Assembly: GCA_001831055.1 (NCBI GenBank)
Contig: MIDO01000043.1
Span: forward strand, 1 to 5,996
From: Verrucomicrobia bacterium GWC2_42_7
Lineage (GTDB): Bacteria > Verrucomicrobiota > Verrucomicrobiia > Opitutales > GWC2-42-7-A
Direction of reading: 5' to 3'
DNA length: 5,996 bases
Shown: positions 1 through 4,564 of the stretch, in pieces
Numbering within the stretch: position 1 is the stretch's first letter
Layout of the letters: each line of letters starts with the position of its first letter
The notes under the pieces: generated by a model
The model's input: only the letters and a program-made list of their open reading frames with translations
Databases searched by the model: none
What the model was told of the DNA's origin: nothing
Translations under genes and position numbers: made by a program

Positions 1-2
1 CC

Positions 3-122
3 GGTGGCCCAACTTATTTCTTCTTTACTATAGGCTTATTCGCTTTTCTTTTTAGGAAGTGCGAAAAAATTTTCTCGGAAAAGAAAATTTTTTTGATATA
101 CCAAGATAATCTAAATTTATAA
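3..122 (+). CDS. possible C-terminal tail of an unknown membrane protein (partial)
   Basis: This frame is open from the window edge to a TAA at 120-122 and would encode 39 residues. It opens with a strongly hydrophobic, aromatic stretch (GGPTYFFFTIGLFAFLFRK) ending in Arg-Lys, as a last transmembrane helix with a cytoplasmic end would, followed by a Lys-rich tail. No family is recognisable from so little sequence. Two alternatives weaken the call. The frame beginning at base 1 stops at 31-33. The frame beginning at base 2 stops at 53-55, seven bases before a palindrome that would then be a well-placed terminator. In the frame given here the palindrome falls inside the coding tail. Treat it as a hint that a gene enters from the left, not as a firm reading frame. 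Confidence 0.3.
   Translation, partial: GGPTYFFFTIGLFAFLFRKCEKIFSEKKIFLIYQDNLNL
62..95 (+). terminator. AT-rich perfect palindrome, possible terminator
   Basis: AAAAAATTTTCT (64-75) and AGAAAATTTTTT (82-93) are perfect reverse complements around a six-base loop. A G-T pair (63/94) and a C-G pair (62/95) extend the stem. The right arm ends in a T-run, so it could terminate transcription entering from the left. A stem almost without GC is weak for an intrinsic terminator, and being symmetrical it could equally be a protein-binding site just upstream of the acetyltransferase gene. It ends 31 bases before that gene's ATG. Confidence 0.35.
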
Positions 123-123
123 T
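93..123 (+). promoter_or_regulatory. candidate sigma-70-like promoter for the acetyltransferase gene
   Basis: TTGATA at 93-98 and a perfect TATAAT at 118-123 are 19 bases apart, slightly wider than the usual 17. The -10 box ends only three bases before the annotated ATG at 127. Transcription would then start near 127-131, giving either an essentially leaderless mRNA or translation from a later in-frame ATG (148, 160 or 169). A second -10-like hexamer, GATAAT at 105-110, would leave a short leader but has no good -35. The site overlaps the edge of the palindrome, so a protein bound there could block it. Confidence 0.3.
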
Positions 124-126
124 AAA

Positions 127-876
127 ATGAATATTTTTGAAAATCCTATGCCTTTGTGCATGAGTGAGATGTGGCAACACTTGTTGGACGTCAAGGGCTA
201 TGAGATGTATGACAAGGAAGGGATTTTGGCACTAAAGTCGAATGTAAATGTTCCTTGGTTAAATTACTCTTGGGTCTCATCAGTGACAGCGCATAATTTG
301 GACTTGCTAACGGGCTTTTTTGGTAAACAGCAATTTTTTTTAACGGTTGATGAAGAACAAAATAAGCAAAGTGATTTGCTGCTGGGAAAGGATTTTGAAT
401 ATAGCTGTGAAGTTCCCGAAATGCTTTTGACCTTAACCGATTTCCCTTGGGATAACAAATCTCAGATTTCCGCTGAAATTGAACAAGTTAGAAACGAAAA
501 AGATCTCAATGATTGGATAAAAGTCGCAGCAGAGGGTTCGGACGAAGAAGAATGGAGCGTGGGTCAATGGGTTAAGGGCCTATTTGATGCAAAAAAGGAA
601 CGAATCAAATTATTCTTAGGTCGCGTCGAAAAGGAGCCAGCAGTTACCAGTATGATATTCCAAGGGAACAAATTATCCGTTCTTTTTTATATAAGCACCC
701 TGCCCAAATTTCGCAAAAAAGGACTTGGGCACGCCGTCCTAAGTGCCACATTCAAGGACTCCCTCGCCCACGGCGTTGAACAATGTCTCATTTACGCAAC
801 GGAAATGGCTCCTGGCTTCTACCAAAAAGAAAATTTCAAACTCACTTCAACCCTTCACGAATACTGGCATCTTTAA
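127..876 (+). CDS. GNAT-family N-acetyltransferase
   Basis: The 249-residue protein carries GNAT hallmarks in its C-terminal third. A beta strand (about 182-191, KLSVLFYIST) leads into RKKGLGH at 196-202, which fits the Q/R-x-x-G-x-G/A acetyl-CoA pyrophosphate-binding loop, followed by a helix. Then come a strand and the usual late motif (LIYATEMAPGFYQKENF, 221-237), where the Tyr often serves as general acid. Members transfer an acetyl group from acetyl-CoA to an amine; the substrate cannot be read from sequence. The first 120 residues lack a recognisable motif and make the protein longer than a minimal GNAT domain of about 150 residues, so a degenerate first GNAT-like half or a substrate domain is possible. 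Upstream of the ATG is AATAAA with no Shine-Dalgarno, and in-frame ATGs at 148, 160 and 169 make the start uncertain. The product is probably cytoplasmic; no signal peptide is seen. Confidence 0.8.
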   Translation: MNIFENPMPLCMSEMWQHLLDVKGYEMYDKEGILALKSNVNVPWLNYSWVSSVTAHNLDLLTGFFGKQQFFLTVDEEQNKQSDLLLGKDFEYSCEVPEMLLTLTDFPWDNKSQISAEIEQVRNEKDLNDWIKVAAEGSDEEEWSVGQWVKGLFDAKKERIKLFLGRVEKEPAVTSMIFQGNKLSVLFYISTLPKFRKKGLGHAVLSATFKDSLAHGVEQCLIYATEMAPGFYQKENFKLTSTLHEYWHL

Positions 877-1168
877 TTGGAAGGATAGGAAGGGATCTGG
901 AAAGAAGATTATCAAAGGGCTTTTTCCTTTACAAGCCTCTTAAAATGTGCTTTTAACAGCATTCTATGATCATCCACTCTTCAGGGTGTCCAATTTGTTT
1001 TGTCGTTTCCTGATCCTAATCGGTCTTAATTTTGCAGGGAATTGTAAGCTATAAGCTGAGCAAGCACTTTTTTTATTAATCATTCACCTTTGGTTCCCCT
1101 TTCAACGGTACTTAATTAGTTATCAATATTGCAAATTTAATTTTTGCTTAACTCTAACCCATTTCATT
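877..1168. other. intergenic region, no gene seen
   Basis: These 292 bases separate the acetyltransferase and ankyrin genes. No convincing coding frame occurs. Small inverted repeats follow the acetyltransferase stop: AAAGG/CCTTT (914-918 with 926-930) and TTAAAA/TTTTAA (940-945 with 951-956, five-base loop). Either might aid termination, but neither has enough GC or a following T-run. A CC(t)GAT/ATCGG hairpin lies at 1009-1023, and a T7 run at 1068-1074 has no good stem before it. For the ankyrin gene, TTCAAC (1101-1106) and CAATAT (1124-1129) are 17 bases apart and could be a weak promoter. None of these is strong enough to annotate separately. Confidence 0.5.
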
Positions 1169-3679
1169 ATGAAAAACTTCGTTCCATTGCTGATGTTTGT
1201 TTCCTCCATATGCTCCGTGGCATATGCCTATAACCCTCAAGATATTTTGCACCTTAAAAACTTTGATGAGGGATCTGTAGGCGAATCATTTATTAGAGAA
1301 TCTGTTGAATTTAATGAGGAAAAAAAGGGGGAATTATTTTTGATAATAAATGCAATGAATTCACCCGAAAATCAAGACACATTAGCAAAGATTAAGGATT
1401 GCTCACTCCGCCTTAGATTAAGCCCCAGCGACCCGAGTATTAACGAAGAACAAAGAGCGTATCGTATTAAACATTACAAATGCTTAGAAGAGGCATGCAC
1501 CGCAATACTAGCTAGGTGTAATTCATTTACGATACAGTTAAATGAAGATTTTTCAATCATAGCTGACTGCTTAAGGAACAGCACTACTGAACTCAAGGAA
1601 CGGTTTGGAATGGAACAAGTAAGGGCCTTCATTGCCCATATAGTGAAAGGTAATGGGATCAACGGAGTTCCTCATCCCTTACAGCCCTTGATGGAATATA
1701 TTTGGAGTTCATATCGTGTGGGAATGGATCTAAGAGCGGATCCAATTACAAAAGAAGGTGCAATAGGGGATCCAATTACAGAAGAAGAAGTAACATTAAC
1801 AAGGAAGTTTTTGGGATTGCTTCCGAAGTTGATGGTGATATTAGCTGTTGAGAACGAACATGTTGCATTAGGAAGTTTGTTGGCTTACATAGAGCCATTC
1901 TTTCCAGGTTGTTTGCCTTCTGACTGGCCTGTAAAAAATGATGCCTATTGTCCATATCTTGGGTTATTGCATATTGCCGCAATACTAGGACATTCTCAGT
2001 CTATGAATGTGTTATTGAATCACAGGGCAAATACAGAGTTAACTGCAGGTAAGAATGATATGTTTAATCGTCCAACTCCTCTTATATTGACTGCAATATA
2101 TGGAAATATAGACTGTATGAGGCTATTATTACAAAGAGGAGCTCAAGTCAATGCAACAGATGATTTTGGGTATTCAGCATTGACCTATGCTGTTGGCGAA
2201 AACAAAACAGCTTGTGTTCGCTTGCTGCTAGGAAACAGAGCTAATCCAAATATCTGCAACCGTTTTGATGGGTGGGGCCCCCTGCATTTTGCAGTAATGA
2301 GGAAATCCCTAGTAATTTATGATTTGTTAAGGAAATACGGTGCTACATTGCCTCAATTAAAAAACGGAAGAACCTTTGAGGGTTTTGCAGAAGGCGTAGA
2401 TGGAGTTTTACAGCCTTTCGTTACATTTCCTCCGCCACAAAGTACAAGTAAAAGTAGAGAAAGTTTATTAGAAATAAGAACAGAAAGACCTGTTGAGGAA
2501 ATTATATCAAAGGCGTCCAGTCCTTCTGCAGCGTCCAGTTCCTCCTCGGCGGCTGCAGCATCTTCTAGCGCACGTTTCAGGTTCGATGAAATTGAAGATC
2601 CATTGGTTTATCAACAAAAGATAGAGGAAGAAACAAAGGGTCACCTTCAGACAGAATCAGGTTTTTTTGTCGTAAATGAAGCGCGAATCAACCGATTGAG
2701 GGCTCAAATTGCAAGGGGGAAGAGGAGACAGCCAGCTGATGTAAAACTAGTTAATGTACAGGGTTTGCCTGCTAGACACGTAATTAGTGCCGATGCAGGA
2801 AGTGTCTTAATGGGAGGAGCATTTCCATTGAACCCAATAAGTTCAACTGATAAGACGAGCGAGCTACTTCCGAAATTGGGCTTTGATAACGTTCCGAGCG
2901 TAGAATATGGAGCTCAAGGGCCTAAGCAGCAAGTAATAATAAGTGGAATAACTATCACCTATGTTTCTACTCCAAATCCTAAACAATTGGGTAATGTTTG
3001 TATGTTTGGATGTGGTAGCTATGGAGAACAAAGTCCTAGCGATATTTTGGCGGTTATTAATAAGATAACGACAGGTGATTCAAATAAAGAAAAATCGCTT
3101 GCTTCCTTTATGTTAGAATACCTTAAAAGTGGGAAAATGCCATCAGAATATGATCTTATGCATTGCGGCCTCAGCATTAACAGGAGCGATTATAAGTCAT
3201 TGGTGCCCATTTTTTATTTAACACTGATTAAGGAAATTAGCCGTCGTTTACCTTCTGTTGGTTTTGAAGAAAGATTCCCTTTTGGCTTTGCCATAGAACG
3301 GTCGCTATATTTGATTCGAGGGGGGCATTTAACCATGAAAGATGTGTTTGATAAGGATGCCGAATATGGTTTGCCGACGGGTCAAGGTGTCACTTCTAAT
3401 CCAGAGGCGATAGAAAATGCAAAGGAGAAGTTAAAGAAACTATATCGTTTGTACGCAGATAAGATTTCTTCAAAAACACAGGATGCCATAACACCCATGT
3501 ATGAAGACCCTTATCGTGAAATCTTTTCCACAGAACAGGGAGCAAGAGAAGAATTGCAACAGGCTTTTGATCGTGAGCCAGAAAAAGAAGCTGCTTCAGC
3601 TCCTGGTTCAAAACAAACCCAAGCACCCTCATCTGCTACAGAACCTCCCTCCAAAACTCAAAAATTAGCCAAGAATTAA
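1169..3679 (+). CDS. secreted ankyrin-repeat protein with Ser/Ala linker
   Basis: The 836-residue protein starts with a classic Sec signal peptide: Lys2, a hydrophobic core FVPLLMFVSSICSV, and an AYA cleavage site near residue 20. No lipobox surrounds Cys15. Residues 21-260 look mostly helical, with five cysteines at 78, 105, 110, 117 and 134 that could form disulfides after export. Four ankyrin-like repeats span roughly 264-396; the clearest are TPLILTAIYGNIDCMRLLLQ (303-322), SALTYAVGENKTACVRLLLG (336-355) and GPLHFAVMRKSLVIYDLLRK (370-389). A Ser/Ala tract (449-468) then separates a C-terminal half I do not recognise, with helical segments at about 640-770 and a polar, Pro/Gln-rich tail. 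Ankyrin repeats bind proteins, and with export this suggests action outside the cytoplasm, possibly on a host; that is inference. No Shine-Dalgarno precedes the ATG, but the signal peptide fixes the start well. Confidence 0.85.
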   Translation: MKNFVPLLMFVSSICSVAYAYNPQDILHLKNFDEGSVGESFIRESVEFNEEKKGELFLIINAMNSPENQDTLAKIKDCSLRLRLSPSDPSINEEQRAYRIKHYKCLEEACTAILARCNSFTIQLNEDFSIIADCLRNSTTELKERFGMEQVRAFIAHIVKGNGINGVPHPLQPLMEYIWSSYRVGMDLRADPITKEGAIGDPITEEEVTLTRKFLGLLPKLMVILAVENEHVALGSLLAYIEPFFPGCLPSDWPVKNDAYCPYLGLLHIAAILGHSQSMNVLLNHRANTELTAGKNDMFNRPTPLILTAIYGNIDCMRLLLQRGAQVNATDDFGYSALTYAVGENKTACVRLLLGNRANPNICNRFDGWGPLHFAVMRKSLVIYDLLRKYGATLPQLKNGRTFEGFAEGVDGVLQPFVTFPPPQSTSKSRESLLEIRTERPVEEIISKASSPSAASSSSSAAAASSSARFRFDEIEDPLVYQQKIEEETKGHLQTESGFFVVNEARINRLRAQIARGKRRQPADVKLVNVQGLPARHVISADAGSVLMGGAFPLNPISSTDKTSELLPKLGFDNVPSVEYGAQGPKQQVIISGITITYVSTPNPKQLGNVCMFGCGSYGEQSPSDILAVINKITTGDSNKEKSLASFMLEYLKSGKMPSEYDLMHCGLSINRSDYKSLVPIFYLTLIKEISRRLPSVGFEERFPFGFAIERSLYLIRGGHLTMKDVFDKDAEYGLPTGQGVTSNPEAIENAKEKLKKLYRLYADKISSKTQDAITPMYEDPYREIFSTEQGAREELQQAFDREPEKEAASAPGSKQTQAPSSATEPPSKTQKLAKN
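1738..1797 (+). repeat. 30-bp in-frame tandem duplication in the ankyrin-protein gene
   Basis: Two adjacent 30-base units begin with the same 13 bases (GGATCCAATTACA at 1738 and 1768). They agree at 19 of the first 20 positions, then diverge. Being ten codons long, the duplication keeps frame and encodes two DPIT(K/E)E segments at residues 191-194 and 201-204. It lies in the N-terminal helical part, before the ankyrin repeats, and looks like a recent slippage or unequal-crossover event. Confidence 0.75.
2513..2572 (+). repeat. low-complexity Ser/Ala-coding tract
   Basis: This tract encodes residues 449-468 of the ankyrin protein, nearly all Ser or Ala with one Pro. GCGTCCAGT occurs twice (2513 and 2531) and CTGCAGC also recurs, so the tract may have grown by short duplications. 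It is visibly GC-richer than the flanking coding sequence. At the protein level it is probably a flexible linker between the ankyrin block and the unknown C-terminal half. Confidence 0.7.
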
Positions 3680-3721
3680 GTTACTTTAGTTTATCGAAAA
3701 ATTGGAGACCTCTAAAAAGTG

Positions 3722-3760
3722 CGGGGAAACTGCTTTTGGTCCCCCAAAAGCGTTTCCCTG
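3722..3760. repeat. strong inverted repeat, 15-bp stem with one bulge
   Basis: GGGAAAC (3724-3730) and GCTTTTGG (3732-3739), separated by a bulged T, pair with CCAAAAGC and GTTTCCC (3744-3758) around a TCCC loop. A G-T and a C-G pair extend the base. This is the most stable hairpin in the window. It lacks a following T-run on the + strand, so it is not a canonical terminator of the ankyrin gene. Read on the - strand it is followed by GCACTTTTT, which would be a better terminator, but no gene is seen on that strand. Confidence 0.7.
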
Positions 3761-3772
3761 AACCCCTTCCGA

Positions 3773-3820
3773 AAAGGAGGTAATATGCGCTATAACAAGT
3801 TCTTTCAGAATAAATTATAG
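3773..3820 (+). other. strong Shine-Dalgarno with 11-codon mini-ORF inside hairpins
   Basis: AAAGGAGGT at 3773-3781 closely matches the complement of the 16S rRNA 3' end. An ATG follows at 3785, reading MRYNKFFQNKL and stopping at TAG 3818-3820. The spacing from GGAGG to ATG is four bases, a little short. The GGAGG can pair with CTTCC (3766-3770) across a GAAAA loop, hiding it. The mini-ORF's start codon and stop codon lie in opposite arms of the hairpin TGCGCTATAA (3786-3795) / TTATAGCGCA (3815-3824). It may be a tiny leader or regulatory peptide, or chance. Translation is unproven, so I do not call it a CDS. Confidence 0.35.
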
Positions 3821-3897
3821 CGCAATACATGGTTTAACAGAAATATCTCCCGAAAATATCTTCATTTCTCTGAAAATAGAGTTTTTAGAGGTGTCCA

Positions 3898-4079
3898 GGT
3901 AAAAAAGAATGCCTTTCGAAATTTTTATTGAAAGTCAACGTGTTGGTAATCAATGTCTTATGGTTTTTATCGTCAGGTAAATTTAGGCTATTGCATGTTT
4001 CGATGTGAAGTACAAAAGCGCCTCGACTATCAATACATTTCACATAATAGCTTGATCTTAGAGGAAGAGTTGTGTTTTT
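3898..4079. other. intergenic region, nothing firm seen
   Basis: This stretch holds no recognisable gene. A 23-codon frame from ATG 3909 to TAA 3980 has only AGG at 3897-3899 upstream and no features. Inverted repeats are modest: CTTTCgAA/TTGAAAG (3913-3920 with 3928-3934) and ATGTGAA/TTCACAT (4003-4009 with 4039-4045). A - strand frame over 3885-4091 would need a TTG start and resembles nothing I know. Confidence 0.4.
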
Positions 4080-4085
4080 TATAAT
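4080..4085 (+). promoter_or_regulatory. perfect TATAAT, candidate -10 box for yajC-secD
   Basis: TATAAT sits in a T-rich context about 147 bases before the yajC ATG. The best -35 at usual spacing is TTAGAG (4058-4063, 16-base spacer), a poor match; TTGATC at 4052-4057 is too far (22 bases). If used, transcription would begin near 4092 and the mRNA would carry a leader of about 140 bases containing the T7 hairpin and the alternative hairpins described separately. Confidence 0.35.
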
Positions 4086-4133
4086 GTTCAAATGGTTCTT
4101 TTTTGTGTAATGCTTGCCTTTCTTTGGAGAGAT

Positions 4134-4167
4134 GAGAAACTGAGCACTAAAAAAGTTCTCTTTTTTT
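4134..4167 (+). terminator. hairpin followed by T7, candidate terminator or attenuator
   Basis: GAGAA(A)CT (4134-4141, one bulged A) pairs with AGTTCTC (4154-4160) around a 12-base loop. The stem is followed directly by seven T residues (4161-4167). This is the best-formed intrinsic terminator in the window, though the stem is short and the loop large. It lies upstream of yajC. It would either end transcripts arriving from the ankyrin side or, if the TATAAT at 4080 is used, act as an attenuator within the yajC leader. Confidence 0.45.
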
Positions 4168-4178
4168 CACCAAATTAA

Positions 4179-4206
4179 GAAAGGGGTCCTTTCACAAAGA
4201 CTCCTT
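4179..4206 (+). promoter_or_regulatory. two mutually exclusive hairpins in the yajC leader
   Basis: GAAAGG (4179-4184) can pair with CCTTTC (4188-4193) over a three-base loop. Alternatively AAGGGGTC (4181-4188) can pair with GACTCCTT (4199-4206) over ten bases, with one G-U. The two share bases and cannot coexist. Such competing folds are typical of switching leaders, but short ones also arise by chance. They lie 27 bases upstream of the yajC start. Confidence 0.3.
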
Positions 4207-4232
4207 ACGTGTAACGCTAAATCAAATAAATT

Positions 4233-4559
4233 ATGAATATGATTCAAACAACAGCCCTATTAGGAACTGCTGGTATGCCTTCTGCAGGCAGTGGCATCTC
4301 GACTTTGGTCATGATGTTATTATTTGTTGCGGGGATGTGGTTCCTCATGATTGCTCCTCAGCGCAAAAAGCAAAAAGAGCAAGAGAAAATGATAAACGCT
4401 TTACAAAGCGGTGATGAAGTGATTACATCATGTGGCATCTATGGAACGATTACCAATGTAAAAGGGGATCGTTTCGTGCTAAAAATCGCGGATAATACAA
4501 AAATAGAAATGCATCGTTCTTTTATCCAAAGTAAAATTGAAAAGAAAAACGAATCCTAA
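4233..4559 (+). CDS. yajC: YajC, accessory subunit of the Sec preprotein translocase
   Basis: The 108-residue product has the normal size and layout of YajC. A short N-terminus of small and polar residues precedes a single transmembrane helix at about 23-41, ending in MIAPQRKKQKEQ (39-50). This is the positively charged cytoplasmic signature of the family. Next come GDEVITSCGIYGTI (60-73) and a small beta-rich domain ending KIEMHRSFIQSKI. The usual GGI of the second motif reads SCGI here, a mild variation. YajC sits in the inner membrane and associates with SecD, SecF and YidC beside SecYEG; it is generally dispensable. secD follows after five bases, the standard yajC-secD arrangement. No Shine-Dalgarno precedes the ATG (AAATAAATT); Met3 is an alternative start. 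Confidence 0.95.
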   Translation: MNMIQTTALLGTAGMPSAGSGISTLVMMLLFVAGMWFLMIAPQRKKQKEQEKMINALQSGDEVITSCGIYGTITNVKGDRFVLKIADNTKIEMHRSFIQSKIEKKNES

Positions 4560-4564
4560 GTCCT

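Larger units (their letters stand above)
3703..3897 (+). other. 195-base element bounded by an inverted repeat and filled with hairpins
   Basis: TGGAGACCTCTAAAAA (3703-3718) is the reverse complement of TTTTTAGAGGTGTCCA (3882-3897) apart from one mismatch. Inside are four further pairings in series: a long hairpin at 3722-3760, a short hairpin at 3766-3780, a 10-bp hairpin at 3786-3824, and AGAAAT/ATTTCT at 3839-3844 with 3864-3869. Several arms include G-T pairs that would be G-U in a + strand RNA (3723/3759, 3767/3779), which slightly favours a + strand transcript. It begins 24 bases after the ankyrin stop codon. It may be a structured RNA or 3' UTR, or a small non-autonomous mobile element with terminal inverted repeats. 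No transposase and no clear target-site duplication are visible; A-runs flank both sides. I do not recognise a named family. Confidence 0.55.

Noticed and set aside
743..943. A + strand frame overlapping the acetyltransferase end
   Set aside because: It mostly lies inside the clear GNAT gene in another frame, and its product has no recognisable features.
1068..1074. T7 run as a terminator upstream of the ankyrin gene
   Set aside because: The bases before it (AGCTATAAGCT and following) form no stem longer than four pairs.
3722..3760. The long hairpin as an intrinsic terminator of the ankyrin gene
   Set aside because: No T-run follows it on the + strand; TGAACCCC comes next.
3703..3897. Calling the element a definite insertion sequence or MITE
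   Set aside because: There is no transposase, no clear target-site duplication, and copy number cannot be judged from one window.
3909..3980. A 23-codon + strand frame starting MPFEIFIES
   Set aside because: Upstream there is only AGG nine bases away, and frames of this length are expected by chance.
3980..4060. A possible tRNA-like segment around the GCGCC and TTCGATG stretches
   Set aside because: No acceptor stem, anticodon arm or TTCGA-type T-loop with proper spacing could be assembled.
3885..4091. A 68-codon open frame on the - strand between the ankyrin gene and yajC
   Set aside because: It needs a TTG start, has no ribosome site, overlaps the right arm of the structured element, and its product resembles no family I know.
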